Source of the DNA: DATFVA01 sp963811905
GTDB taxonomy: Bacteria > Bacteroidota > Ignavibacteria > Ignavibacteriales > Ignavibacteriaceae
Direction: 5' to 3'
Length of the DNA stretch: 64,000 nucleotides
NCBI GenBank assembly: GCA_963811905.1
Contig: CAWETK010000009.1
Location: 248,001-312,000 of the forward strand
Below are positions 43,012-52,339 of the stretch, in pieces. The number at the start of each line of letters is the position of its first letter. Position 1 is the first letter of the stretch. The notes under the pieces are model-generated. The model was given only the letters and a program-made list of their open reading frames with translations. It was not told the origin of the DNA and did not search any database. Position numbers and translations under genes: made by a program.

Positions 43012-45201
43012 ATGATGAATATTCCTTCAGTTATAGCGGGTGAATTAAATGTTAAGGTTTCTCAGATTGAAGCTGTAATAAAGCTCTTCAGCGAGGGATC
43101 CACAATACCTTTCATTGCAAGGTACAGAAAAGAGCACACAGGGGGACTTGATGAAGAAATCCTTCGCCAGATTGAAGACAGGGTGAATTACCTGACTCTT
43201 CTGGAAGAAAGAAGAGAAGCAATCCTGAAGAGCATTGAGGAACAGGGAAAACTAACAGATGAGCTGAAGCAGAAACTGTATGCTGCAGTTAAGCTGCAGG
43301 AGCTTGAAGATATTTACCTTCCGTATAAACCCAAGAGAAAAACCAGGGGAACGATAGCAAAGGCAAAAGGACTTGAACCCCTTGCACTGTTTATTCTGCA
43401 GAATCCTCAGTTCAAAGGAAACTTTGATGAAAAGTTATCTGAATTTGTAAACCCTGAAGCAGGCGTCAATAATAATGAAGAAGCACTTCAGGGAGCAAAG
43501 GACATTATAGCAGAAATGATAAGCGATACCGCTGAAGTGCGTAAACAGGTAAGGGAATACCTGCAGGCTAATTCCCTGGTAAAATCCGAGAAGGCAAAAA
43601 GTAAACAGGCGGAGAAAACTAACGAAAAGCTGATGGAAAGAGAAAGAAAAGAGATTTACCAGATCTATTATGAATTCAGTATTGATATAAAAAAGATAAA
43701 GCCTTACCAGGTACTTGCCCTTAACAGGGGAGAGAAGGAGAAAACCCTTAAGGTTACCCTCTCTTTTGAACATCCTGAAATTATTCTGATTATAAAGGAT
43801 ACTTTCTTCGAATCAAAAGATTCGGTTTTTGAGGATATACTCGATGAAGTCACTGAAGATTCTTTTTCAAGATTGATTTACCCTTCCATTGAAAGAGAAA
43901 TAAGGAACCTGCTTACAGAAAATGCAGACAATCATGCTATCGAGATATTTGCAGCCAATTTAAGACAGCTGCTCCTTCAGCCTCCTCTTTCAGGAAAAAT
44001 GATAATGGGCATCGATCCGGGATTCTATTCAGGGTCAAAGGCGGCAGTTATCGATGAGACCGGCAAATACCTTGAGGGAACAACAATTTATCCTCACCCT
44101 CCGCAGAATAAGATTGAGGAAGCGAAAAAGATACTTACGGGACTTATTAATAAATATAAAGTTGAAGTAATCGCTATCGGAAACGGTACAGCAAGCAGAG
44201 AGACGGAATTTCTTGCAGCAGAACTTATTAAAGAAAATAAATTGAACTGCCATTATATAATAGTTAATGAAGCCGGGGCATCTGTTTATTCGGCTTCTGA
44301 AACAGCAAAGAAGGAATTCCCCGAACTTGAGGCAAGTCAGCGCGGCAATATTTCTATTGCAAGAAGAATACTCGACCCTCTTTCCGAACTTGTGAAGATC
44401 GATCCTAAATCGATCGGTGTAGGCCTATACCAGCACGATGTCGATCAGAAACTGCTGTCGCATAAGCTGGATAATGTTGTTGAAAGCTGCGTTAATTACG
44501 TGGGTGTTGATTTGAATACTGCATCGGGCTCTTTACTTAATTATGTATCGGGACTGAATAAAAGAATTGCGGACAACATAATTAAATACCGTGAAAAGAA
44601 AGGGAGGTTCGCCAGCCGGGCTGAGCTTAAAGAAGTTTCAGGATTGGGCGACAAGATATTTGAGCAATCGGCCGGATTTCTTAAGATACCCGGAAGCGGT
44701 AATCCTTTTGATAATACTTTTATTCACCCGGAGTCATACCAGGCTGCAGAAAAGCTTTTAAAAATGTTCAATATTCCCTTAAGCAAAGTAATCGAATCAG
44801 GCTCTCTTATCGATTTGTTTGTGAAGCAGAAAGGATTAAAGAAACTTGCTGAAGAAATAGGTATAGGCGAACCTACACTTAAAGATATTATTGAAAACCT
44901 GAAGAAACCGGGACGCGATCCGCGCGAGGAACTCCCTAAACCAATGCTCAGGAGCGATGTATTAAAAATGGATGATCTTCAGAAAGGTATGAGACTTAAG
45001 GGAACTGTAAGAAATATAGTAGATTTCGGTGCATTTGTGGATATCGGGGTTAAGCAGGATGGTCTTCTCCATATATCCGAGATTGCCGATAAGTATGTCA
45101 AAAATCCGCTTGAAGAATTAAGCGTGGGAGATATAATTAATGTGAAGGTTATTGCAGTGGATGCCGAAAGAGGCAGAATCTCGCTAAGCTTGAAAGATTA
45201 A
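43012..45201 (+). CDS. tex: Tex-family RNA-binding transcription accessory protein
   Basis: Cytoplasmic nucleic-acid-binding protein of 729 residues, near the family norm. The N-terminal helix-turn-helix-like Tex domain carries EGSTIPFIARYRKEHTGGLDE and LQELEDIYLPYKPKRKTRG. A YqgF/RuvC-like nuclease-fold domain follows (MGIDPGFYSGSKAAVIDE). Then come helix-hairpin-helix motifs (VGVDLNTASGSLLNYVSG, SGLGDKIFEQSAGFLKI) and a C-terminal S1 domain from about residue 655 (GMRLKGTVRNIVDFGAFVDIGVKQDGLLHISE). Tex proteins associate with transcription and RNA turnover. The first two codons are both ATG (43012 or 43015). Confidence 0.92.
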   Translation: MMNIPSVIAGELNVKVSQIEAVIKLFSEGSTIPFIARYRKEHTGGLDEEILRQIEDRVNYLTLLEERREAILKSIEEQGKLTDELKQKLYAAVKLQELEDIYLPYKPKRKTRGTIAKAKGLEPLALFILQNPQFKGNFDEKLSEFVNPEAGVNNNEEALQGAKDIIAEMISDTAEVRKQVREYLQANSLVKSEKAKSKQAEKTNEKLMERERKEIYQIYYEFSIDIKKIKPYQVLALNRGEKEKTLKVTLSFEHPEIILIIKDTFFESKDSVFEDILDEVTEDSFSRLIYPSIEREIRNLLTENADNHAIEIFAANLRQLLLQPPLSGKMIMGIDPGFYSGSKAAVIDETGKYLEGTTIYPHPPQNKIEEAKKILTGLINKYKVEVIAIGNGTASRETEFLAAELIKENKLNCHYIIVNEAGASVYSASETAKKEFPELEASQRGNISIARRILDPLSELVKIDPKSIGVGLYQHDVDQKLLSHKLDNVVESCVNYVGVDLNTASGSLLNYVSGLNKRIADNIIKYREKKGRFASRAELKEVSGLGDKIFEQSAGFLKIPGSGNPFDNTFIHPESYQAAEKLLKMFNIPLSKVIESGSLIDLFVKQKGLKKLAEEIGIGEPTLKDIIENLKKPGRDPREELPKPMLRSDVLKMDDLQKGMRLKGTVRNIVDFGAFVDIGVKQDGLLHISEIADKYVKNPLEELSVGDIINVKVIAVDAERGRISLSLKD

Positions 45202-45279
45202 CTCTGGCCCGGATCAGCATAATCTTTTTTCTCTTTGGCAAATTTCCTATATTCAAACACGCATTTCAGCATATTCTAA

Positions 45280-46038
45280 ATGAAAACTTACGATTATTTG
45301 TTAAATACTATCAGGCAGAAGGGTGCCGCTTACCTCATCCTGATTGATCCCGATAGTTTTGATGAGGAAAAGCTTTCCAGGTTTGTTAAGCAATGCAGTA
45401 TCTCCGGTGCTGATGGATTTCTCGTGGGAGGAAGTCTGCTGCTGAACGGGGACATTGAGAAATGTATCAGGATAGTTAAAAAAAACACTTTACTGCCTGC
45501 TATAATATTTCCCGGGGATGTCAATCAGGTCTACAAACCTGCAGATGCTATTCTTTTTCTTTCGGTCATCAGCGGCAGAAATCCTGAACATCTTATAGGA
45601 AAGCATGTCCTCGCTGCTCCCCTCGTAAAAAAGACTGGTATTGAGCCCATAGCCACAGGGTATATGCTTATAGAATCCGGAGCTTCTACAACTGCGCAAT
45701 ATATGAGCGGAAGTATGCCTCTTCCGAGAAATAAACCTGAGATAGCTGCTGCAACAGCTCTCGCTGCAGAATACCTGGGGATGAAGCTTATCTACCTCGA
45801 AGCAGGATCCGGTGCTGAAAATCCTGTTCCCGATGAGATGATCAGGGCAGTATCAGAGAAATGCAGTATACCGGTCATAGCAGGGGGAGGTATCCGTACT
45901 CCCGCGGGAGCGAGAGGAAAAGTAAAAAGCGGAGCAAAAATTATAGTTACAGGAAATTTTTTCGAATCGGAAAATAACTGGGACTATATAAAAGAATTTG
46001 CTGAAGCAGTTCATATAAATCTGCCGGTGGGTGTTTAA
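45280..46038 (+). CDS. Geranylgeranylglyceryl phosphate synthase-family protein (GGGPS/PcrB-like)
   Basis: TIM-barrel prenyltransferase, 252 residues, joining a polyprenyl diphosphate to sn-glycerol 1-phosphate in archaeal-type ether lipids. Signatures: LILIDPDSF, ISGADGFLVGGSLL, LPAIIFPGDVNQVYKPADAILFLSVISGRNPEHLIGKH (cut at a natural block), GYMLIESGASTTA, LIYLEAGSGAENPV, and the phosphate-binding IPVIAGGGIRTP. Members of the larger group II of this family occur in Bacteroidota and related bacteria as well as archaea. The physiological product in such bacteria is poorly defined. It lies 78 bp after tex and 27 bp before the GmhA gene. Confidence 0.88.
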   Translation: MKTYDYLLNTIRQKGAAYLILIDPDSFDEEKLSRFVKQCSISGADGFLVGGSLLLNGDIEKCIRIVKKNTLLPAIIFPGDVNQVYKPADAILFLSVISGRNPEHLIGKHVLAAPLVKKTGIEPIATGYMLIESGASTTAQYMSGSMPLPRNKPEIAAATALAAEYLGMKLIYLEAGSGAENPVPDEMIRAVSEKCSIPVIAGGGIRTPAGARGKVKSGAKIIVTGNFFESENNWDYIKEFAEAVHINLPVGV

Positions 46039-46065
46039 TTATAACTTTATTCAAGAAGGAAGACT

Positions 46066-46647
46066 TTGGATAAAAAGAAATTTATTATTGATTCTCTGAA
46101 TGAAAGCTCCGTTACAAAAAAAGAAATGGAGAAGAAATGTCTTGATGACATTTTAACAATTGCAGATACACTTGCCGGTTCTTTCAGAAGCGGTAATAAA
46201 CTTCTGCTGTGCGGCAACGGCGGCAGCGCTGCCGACTGTCAGCACATAGCCGCCGAACTGGTTATCAGGCTGAGTCACGATGTTCAACGGCCCGCTCTCC
46301 CTGCAATAGCTCTTACTACAGATTCATCCAACCTTACTGCAGGCGGGAATGACATTGGGTTCGAAAATGTGTTTGCCCGCTCCGTCGAAGGACTGGGAAA
46401 TAAAGGAGATGTACTCCTTGCTATTTCCACCAGCGGTAATTCTCCTAATATATTGAAAGCAGTCAAGGCAGCAAAAGATAAAGGGATGAAGACGGTTGGT
46501 TTTCTCGGCGGGACCGGAGGCAAACTGATATCGGAAGTTGATAATTACCTGGTTATACCTTCTGCTAATACACAGAGAATACAGGAAGGTCATATAACGG
46601 CTGCACATATAATCTGTGAACTTGTAGAGCGTGAACTATTTAAATAG
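46066..46647 (+). CDS. gmhA: Sedoheptulose-7-phosphate isomerase (GmhA-like SIS protein)
   Basis: First enzyme of ADP-heptose synthesis for lipopolysaccharide core, 193 residues. SIS fold with LLLCGNGGSAADCQHIAAELV (substrate loop), LAISTSGNSPNILKAVKAAKDKGMKTVGF (second loop, broken here by family block), and C-terminal IQEGHITAAHIICELVE carrying the conserved His/Glu ligands. The start is a TTG at 46066, preceded by AAGGA at a good distance; the next ATG would remove the first helix. Probably co-transcribed with the GGGPS gene. DiaA-like proteins share the fold, but the IQExH motif favours GmhA. Confidence 0.88.
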   Translation: MDKKKFIIDSLNESSVTKKEMEKKCLDDILTIADTLAGSFRSGNKLLLCGNGGSAADCQHIAAELVIRLSHDVQRPALPAIALTTDSSNLTAGGNDIGFENVFARSVEGLGNKGDVLLAISTSGNSPNILKAVKAAKDKGMKTVGFLGGTGGKLISEVDNYLVIPSANTQRIQEGHITAAHIICELVERELFK

Positions 46648-46648
46648 T

Positions 46649-47188
46649 TTATGGTATTTCCGTCCAGCTGATTACATCGCCGCTCTTAATATTATGCCTG
46701 TCTGTAAACCCCCCGTTTACTTCAACCACATATTTTGCTGCTCCGGCTGAGGTATATGAAACATCCGAGTACGGGGTGGTGTTCTTTGCAATATTCAGTA
46801 TGGTTTTGGATGCATCAACGAAAATCATATCGAGAGGAATTTCCGTATTTCTCATCCAGAAGCTCCTTACCGCTGTATCGGGAAAAATGAATAACATACC
46901 CTGGTTTTCGTTCATATTCTTTCTGAACATTAATCCCAGTTCCCTGTCAAATTCTGTATTGGCAATCTGAATATCAATTTTGACTGACAAACCAGCTGAA
47001 TCAGCAAACACAAGTTCACCATTCTTCCTGAACATATACTCCTCATTATTATTGTTCCCCTGACCGCCGGAATAAATGAAAATAAAGTACAGGGCAGCAG
47101 CTGCTATGATAATTAAAGCTGTAACTCTGTATATAACCGGGATATTTCGTTTCGGGGATTTTTGATTTGTTTTTTTATCTTTTGACAT
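46649..47188 (-). CDS. DUF192 family protein, membrane-anchored
   Basis: A 179-residue protein with a basic cytoplasmic N-terminus (MSKDKKTNQKSPKRNIP), one membrane segment (residues 22-41) and a periplasmic DUF192 domain. The domain core is ANTEFDRELGLMFRKNMNENQGMLF, then SFWMRNTEIPLDMIFVD and a YVVEVNGGFTDRHNIKSGD close, all standard for DUF192. Function in the family is not established. Its stop lies 1 bp from the stop of the convergent gmhA. Confidence 0.88.
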   Translation of the reverse strand: MSKDKKTNQKSPKRNIPVIYRVTALIIIAAAALYFIFIYSGGQGNNNNEEYMFRKNGELVFADSAGLSVKIDIQIANTEFDRELGLMFRKNMNENQGMLFIFPDTAVRSFWMRNTEIPLDMIFVDASKTILNIAKNTTPYSDVSYTSAGAAKYVVEVNGGFTDRHNIKSGDVISWTEIP

Positions 47189-47264
47189 ACTTGAAATTAT
47201 TTTATGAGAATGGTTACCTGTTTATTTAATTTAGTTTATAATATTATTCATTAAAAAAGTATTT

Positions 47265-48116
47265 ATGAATTCAAATATAATTGATCGTGAGCAAATAGTA
47301 CTTAATGAAGCTCAAACTAAAATGATTGTAAGCGGATGGGGAGAAGGGATAATTCAGAATACTATCGTTGAAAAGATAACGTACTTGTCTGATAACTTTA
47401 AAGTTAAAGGCTACCTTGCTTATCCAAAAGAAATTAGTTCAGGAAATAAATTACCGCTAATTATATGGAATCGCGGAGGCTACAGGGATAAAGGTGCGAT
47501 TGACCGGTTTACTGCCAGGGGCATGTTTGGTCAGATTGCAGGCTGGGGTTATGCAGTGCTGGCTTCCCAGTACAGAGGAAATGACGGAGGAGAAGGGGAA
47601 GAACAATTAGGAGGCAGCGACGTTAACGATATAATAAATCTGTTTGCTGCCGCGGAAGAGTTGAATTTCATTGACATAACAAATACAGCGATTGAAGGCT
47701 GGAGCAGGGGAGGTATGATGTCTTTAATCCTGCTGAAGCAAAAAAAAGACTTTAAATGTGCTGTCTTAAGCGGTGCAATTTCCAATCTGAAATCCATTGC
47801 CGGATCCAATAAAAAACTTAACGCATATTACAAACAGCTCATTGGTTCTTCTGATTATGAAAACGAGCTTGAAAAAAGATCAGCAATATTTTTTACTGAA
47901 AATTTACCCGATATACCTTACCTGATTATGCATGGCGGAAGTGACGATACCGTCCCCGTGCAGCAGTCAATTGAACTTGCCCGGAAATTCTCAGAGGAGG
48001 GGAAAACGTACCGGCTTATTATCTTTGAAGGAGGGGATCACTTCCTGAAATCCCACAGAAAGGAAGTTGATCAGTTAAGAAAAATGTGGTTTGATACTTA
48101 TCTCAGTAAAAAATAA
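47265..48116 (+). CDS. Alpha/beta hydrolase, S9 peptidase-like
   Basis: A 283-residue cytoplasmic serine hydrolase of the prolyl oligopeptidase C-terminal-domain type. Strand-rich N-terminus (VEKITYLSDNFKVKGYLAYP), oxyanion region IIWNRGGYRDKG, nucleophile elbow EGWSRGGMMSL (Ser), Asp in MHGGSDDTVPVQQS, and His in EGGDHFLKSH. Without the propeller of true S9 peptidases it may be a free-standing esterase or peptidase; the substrate is unknown. No signal peptide. Confidence 0.82.
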   Translation: MNSNIIDREQIVLNEAQTKMIVSGWGEGIIQNTIVEKITYLSDNFKVKGYLAYPKEISSGNKLPLIIWNRGGYRDKGAIDRFTARGMFGQIAGWGYAVLASQYRGNDGGEGEEQLGGSDVNDIINLFAAAEELNFIDITNTAIEGWSRGGMMSLILLKQKKDFKCAVLSGAISNLKSIAGSNKKLNAYYKQLIGSSDYENELEKRSAIFFTENLPDIPYLIMHGGSDDTVPVQQSIELARKFSEEGKTYRLIIFEGGDHFLKSHRKEVDQLRKMWFDTYLSKK

Positions 48117-48207
48117 ATATACCCTCCGTGGATTAGCTGCAATAATTTATTCAAGGCTTCAGACATTAAATCTTGAGGAGCCGGGAATAAACTCCAGATA
48201 AATGTTT

Positions 48208-48239
48208 GATTGGATGATTTATTGATTGGGTGATTGGAC
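48208..48239. repeat. 8-bp tandem repeat, 4 units (GATTGGrT)
   Basis: GATTGGAT, GATTTATT, GATTGGGT, GATTGGAC in tandem between the hydrolase and the OmpA terminator. Similar GATT units occur at 6535-6560 on the other strand. Confidence 0.6.
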
Positions 48240-48254
48240 TGCACACCGGCAAAT

Positions 48255-48282
48255 AAAAAAGGCTGCCCTTTGGGGACAGCCT
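48255..48282 (-). terminator. Rho-independent terminator of the OmpA gene
   Basis: On the minus strand: GGCTGTCCC, short loop, GGGCAGCC (one bulged base), followed by TTTTTT, 25 bp after the OmpA stop. Confidence 0.85.
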
Positions 48283-48306
48283 CTATCAGTTAAAGATCAG
48301 AATCCA

Positions 48307-49866
48307 TTACTTAATACGTTTGAACTCAATCCTTCTGTTTTTCTGTTTGCCTTCAGGGGTGGCATTGGAAGCGATCGGATTGGATTCACCATAGCCTACA
48401 GCAGTAATTCTGTCGGGATTTACTCCCTGACGAACCAGCCAGTCTCTTACTGAATTTGCTCTTCTCTCGGAGAGTTTCTGGTTGTTGGATTCGCTGCCGA
48501 CATTATCAGTATATCCAGCGATTTCAACAGAAATGTCCGGGTAAGTTGTTAATGTCTTTAGGGCTTTTCTTAATGTATTTTCAGATTCAGGTGTAATTTC
48601 GGCTTTGCCTGTTGCGAATGTAATACCATCAAGAACTATTGGAACACCGACTTTAACTACGTCATCTTCAGCATCAAGAGGATTGGTTCCGCGGTTAACT
48701 TCTGTTCCATCGTCAACTGTTCCGCCGTCTGTATCTTTAACCAGCGGATTTGTTTTGTAGGTATTTACTTCATCGTAATCAGATAATCCGTCGCCGTCTG
48801 TATCCTTATTCAACGGGTTGGTTGAGAATGTCTGAACTTCTTCACCGTCGAATAATCCATCGCCGTCAGTATCCTTATTGGTAGGATCTGTCTTGTATTT
48901 AATAACTTCATCACCGTCACTTAATCCGTCATTATCAGTGTCTGCTTTTAATGGATCAGTCTTGTATTTGTTGACTTCTTCACCGTCATTCAGACCATCA
49001 TTATCAGTGTCAGGATTCAAAGGATCTGTTTTGTATTTCTTTACTTCTGCAAAGTCATCAAGACCGTCAAGATCGGTATCTGTCAGCAGGGGCTTGGTTT
49101 TATAGATCTTAACCTCTTCACCGTCTGTTAAACCGTCACCGTCGGTATCGGGATTCCTCGGACTTGTGCCGAGTCTTTCTTCTTCACACTTTCCAAGTCC
49201 ATCCATATCCCTGTCGGAACTGCAGCTTTCTCCGGTTATTGTGATACCGAGAGCTGCATTATAATATGCATCGACAATATTCAATCCATTATCATAATTA
49301 TTCAGATCAAAGGAAGATGAATATGCTCCGCCTATCGAAAAATCTAATAGAACCATATCGCTCAGTGCGAATTCGGCGCCTATGCCAAGCGGGAATAATC
49401 CTGCCCAGCCGTCTGCTTTAACGGGCTCGATTGGAGGTACAGTATTGTCGTCAGGATATTTATTGCTGTAATGCATTATACCTCCGCCGAGGTATAAATA
49501 AGGGTTCCATCCTTTCAGATCAAAAGGAGCAACTCTGAAACGCAATCCCACAGGGATTATTTCCGATTTGTAATAACCAACATTGTTAAACTGGTATCCG
49601 GCATATGATCCATAACCGGCGTTTATATCAAGTTCCAGTTCCCGCGTCAACTCGAATCCAACAAAGCCTTCCAGGAGGTAGGACATTGTGTAATTGTCAA
49701 ACGAAAATTTGTCGTTATCCCCGAAACCCACATTCGGGAATTCGTTCTGTGGGAGAAGCAGGTTGTACCTTGCTCCGAATTTTGATCCCCACTCCTTAAA
49801 TTGGGCGTTAGTTGAAATACTAAATCCCATTAGTATCAGAATAAGAAACAGGTATACTTGTTTCAT
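48307..49866 (-). CDS. OmpA-family protein with thrombospondin type 3 repeats
   Basis: Outer-membrane protein linking envelope and peptidoglycan, 519 residues. Signal peptide 1-22 (...GFSISTNAQ), beta-barrel about 23-212 ending near GESC, and calcium-binding thrombospondin type 3 repeats at 217-399. These are about eight copies of a 23-24-residue unit like KYKTDPLNPDTDNDGLNDGE. The C-terminal OmpA peptidoglycan-binding domain is at 405-519 (TFATGKAEITPESENTLR, IAGYTDNVGSESNNQKLSERRA, GYGESNPIASNATPEGKQKNRRIE). The acidic DxDxDG loops should bind Ca2+ and stiffen the stalk. GAGGATC ribosome site. The DNA repeats at about 48670-49220 are coding, not a CRISPR. Confidence 0.92.
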   Translation of the reverse strand: MKQVYLFLILILMGFSISTNAQFKEWGSKFGARYNLLLPQNEFPNVGFGDNDKFSFDNYTMSYLLEGFVGFELTRELELDINAGYGSYAGYQFNNVGYYKSEIIPVGLRFRVAPFDLKGWNPYLYLGGGIMHYSNKYPDDNTVPPIEPVKADGWAGLFPLGIGAEFALSDMVLLDFSIGGAYSSSFDLNNYDNGLNIVDAYYNAALGITITGESCSSDRDMDGLGKCEEERLGTSPRNPDTDGDGLTDGEEVKIYKTKPLLTDTDLDGLDDFAEVKKYKTDPLNPDTDNDGLNDGEEVNKYKTDPLKADTDNDGLSDGDEVIKYKTDPTNKDTDGDGLFDGEEVQTFSTNPLNKDTDGDGLSDYDEVNTYKTNPLVKDTDGGTVDDGTEVNRGTNPLDAEDDVVKVGVPIVLDGITFATGKAEITPESENTLRKALKTLTTYPDISVEIAGYTDNVGSESNNQKLSERRANSVRDWLVRQGVNPDRITAVGYGESNPIASNATPEGKQKNRRIEFKRIK

Positions 49867-50096
49867 TTTTGATCCTCGTATTGTTAGTAAATATTCTTTC
49901 TATTTCAGGGTCAAAGCAGTTCTGCTTCACAAATCTAATGAAATATTTACAAAAATAGTTCCAAAAAAATGACCTTATATTAAAATTTGTTTGAATAAAG
50001 CACAAAACAGCTGTATATAAAACCATTTCTCCTTTTTTACTTTGTAAAATGGCTGTTAAAAATCTATTTTTAACGGGAAAATAATTGAAGATTGGA

Positions 50097-51914
50097 ATGT
50101 ATATACTCGGAATATCTGCTTTTTATCATGACAGTGCCGCTGCGTTGGTTAAGGACGGGGAGGTAATTGCTGCCGCACAGGAAGAAAGATTTACACGCCG
50201 GAAGCATGATCATAATTTTCCTGCAAAGGCAATAGAGTACTGCCTGGATTATGCAGGTATACAGTGTAATGACCTGGATATTGTCGCTTTTTATGATAAA
50301 CCCTTCCTGAAATTTGAGAGACTCCTTGAGACTTACCTTGCTTATGCACCGGTTGGTATTAAATCTTTTATTAAAGCAATGCCACTGTGGATCAAGGAAA
50401 AGCTTTGGCTGAAGGAAATGATTAAAGATAAGCTTGGTTTTGAGGGTAAGGTAATTTTTCCGGAGCACCATGAGTCGCACGCTGCTTCTGCATTTTTTCC
50501 TTCTCCATTCTCTGAGGCAGCAATTTTAACTATGGACGGCGTCGGTGAGTGGACAACTTCAAGCTATGGAATTGGAAGAGATAACCGTGTTGAACTCCTT
50601 GCAGATATAACTTTTCCTCATTCACTCGGTCTCCTTTACTCGGCTTTTACATATTATACCGGTTTTAAGGTTAACTCGGGTGAGTATAAAGTAATGGGAC
50701 TTGCACCCTATGGTGAACCAAAGTATAAAGACTTAATTCTTAAGGAACTGATCGATGTTAAGGATGATGGTTCCTTCAGAATGAATATGGAATACTTTAA
50801 TTACTGCGCCGGTTTAACTATGACTAATGATAAATTCCATAGACTTTTCGGGGGACCTCCGAGAGAACCTGAATCGAAGCTTACTCAGAAGGAAATGGAT
50901 CTTGCCCGCTCTGTCCAGGATGTAACTGAAGATATTGTTTTGAAAATGGGAAACCATGCGTATAAAGAGACAGGGATGAAAAATGTATGTCTTGCCGGTG
51001 GCGTTGCACTTAACTGTGTCGCAAATGGTAAACTGCTTCGTGAAGGTCCTTTTGATGAAATCTGGATTCAGCCTGCTGCGGGTGATGCGGGCGGTGCACT
51101 CGGTGCAGCTCTTATAGGCTGGCACCATTATCTCAACAAGCCAAGAACCGTCGCTATTGGAACTGATTCACAAAAAGGATCTTATCTTGGTCCAGAGTAT
51201 AAGGATGATGATATCCTTGAATTCCTTAAAGAGAATAATATCAAGTATAAAAAGTTTGAAGACGGGGAGATGTCTGAAAAAGTAGCTGCCATACTGGCCG
51301 ACGAAAAGGTTGTAGGCTGGTTTGAAGGAAGAATGGAATTCGGACCGAGAGCACTGGGTGCAAGATCGATACTTGGTGATGCAAGGTCATCCAAAATGCA
51401 GTCGGTAATGAACCTGAAGATAAAGTTCAGGGAAAGTTTCAGGCCTTTTGCACCGGCAGTATTGGGAGAAAGAGTATCTGATTATTTTGAATTCGGCAAA
51501 CAATCACCCTATATGCTACTTGTTGCCGATGTGAAAAAGGTAAGAAGGAAGGAAATGTCGGATGAGGAGAAAAAATACTTCGGAATTCAGAAACTTAATG
51601 TCCTTAGATCCGATATACCTGCAATAACTCATGTGGATTATTCTGCCCGGCTTCAAACAGTACATAAAGAAACCAATCCTCTTTTCCATGAACTGCTATC
51701 GAAATTTGAAGAAAACTACGGAAGCGCAGTTTTAATAAATACATCATTCAACGTAAGAGGTGAGCCGATTGTTTGTTCACCGGCTGATGCATATAAATGT
51801 TTTATGCGTACAGATATGGATTATCTCGTAATGGGAAATTTTCTGCTGGATAAAGGAGAGCAGGATGAACTCGTCGAAGACACAGATTGGAAAAAGGAAT
51901 TTGAACTGGATTAA
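50097..51914 (+). CDS. Carbamoyltransferase (NodU/CmcH/TobZ family)
   Basis: Enzyme transferring a carbamoyl group from carbamoyl phosphate via carbamoyl-adenylate to a hydroxyl of a sugar or natural product; about 605 residues. The N-terminal Kae1-like half has MYILGISAFYHDSAAALV, AAQEERFTRRKHD, the metal-site PEHHESHAASAFF, and LAGGVALNCVANGKL. The C-terminal half has GWFEGRMEFGPRALGARSIL, FRPFAPAVL and LINTSFNVRGEPIVCSP. The ATG at 50097 fits the family start; a TTG at 50085 would add four residues. It is followed by SxtJ, DUF5989 and a microprotein, then a GT2, suggesting carbamoylation of a glycan or secreted glycolipid; substrate unknown. Confidence 0.9.
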   Translation: MYILGISAFYHDSAAALVKDGEVIAAAQEERFTRRKHDHNFPAKAIEYCLDYAGIQCNDLDIVAFYDKPFLKFERLLETYLAYAPVGIKSFIKAMPLWIKEKLWLKEMIKDKLGFEGKVIFPEHHESHAASAFFPSPFSEAAILTMDGVGEWTTSSYGIGRDNRVELLADITFPHSLGLLYSAFTYYTGFKVNSGEYKVMGLAPYGEPKYKDLILKELIDVKDDGSFRMNMEYFNYCAGLTMTNDKFHRLFGGPPREPESKLTQKEMDLARSVQDVTEDIVLKMGNHAYKETGMKNVCLAGGVALNCVANGKLLREGPFDEIWIQPAAGDAGGALGAALIGWHHYLNKPRTVAIGTDSQKGSYLGPEYKDDDILEFLKENNIKYKKFEDGEMSEKVAAILADEKVVGWFEGRMEFGPRALGARSILGDARSSKMQSVMNLKIKFRESFRPFAPAVLGERVSDYFEFGKQSPYMLLVADVKKVRRKEMSDEEKKYFGIQKLNVLRSDIPAITHVDYSARLQTVHKETNPLFHELLSKFEENYGSAVLINTSFNVRGEPIVCSPADAYKCFMRTDMDYLVMGNFLLDKGEQDELVEDTDWKKEFELD

Positions 51915-51916
51915 TT

Positions 51917-52339
51917 ATGAAAGAAATAATCACTGAAATAAAAAGTATTAAAGAATCTCCTTCCGATCTCAGGAAGTTCGGGATGACAATCGGGATAGTA
52001 CTGATTATTATCGCCGCAATACTGCTGTGGGCTGGCAAAACAACTTACCCCATATGGGGAATAATCGGTATCGTGTTTATACTGGCAGGACTCTTATTTC
52101 CGGTGGTTCTTAAGCCCCTTAACAAGATCTGGATGTCCCTTGCTATTGTTCTCGGCTGGATAATGACCCGGGTAATTCTGTCAATCCTTTTTTATATTGG
52201 GCTTACCGGCGTAAAACTTATTGCGATGATTTTTAATAAAAGATTTCTGAATTTAAGGATCGATCCTTCAGCGGATACTTACTGGGAGAAGAGAGAGAAA
52301 AAACCGTTCGATCCCGCAACTTATGAAAGACAATTTTAA
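51917..52339 (+). CDS. SxtJ family membrane protein
   Basis: A 140-residue protein starting 2 bp after the carbamoyltransferase stop. Two or three membrane segments (GMTIGIVLIIIAAILLWAG, IWGIIGIVFILAGLLFPVVL, SILFYIGLTGVKLIAMIF), a family motif PLNKIWMSLAIVLGWIMTRV and the C-terminal DTYWEKREKKPFDPATYERQF, shared with SxtJ, named from the saxitoxin cluster. SxtJ genes regularly follow NodU-type carbamoyltransferases. The role is unknown, possibly recruiting the enzyme to the membrane. Confidence 0.85.
   Translation: MKEIITEIKSIKESPSDLRKFGMTIGIVLIIIAAILLWAGKTTYPIWGIIGIVFILAGLLFPVVLKPLNKIWMSLAIVLGWIMTRVILSILFYIGLTGVKLIAMIFNKRFLNLRIDPSADTYWEKREKKPFDPATYERQF

Noticed and set aside
48670..49220. 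CRISPR-like or tandem repeat locus
   Set aside because: The repeats are in frame and encode thrombospondin type 3 units of the OmpA protein (DTDGDGLxDGEE...), with no spacer/repeat structure.
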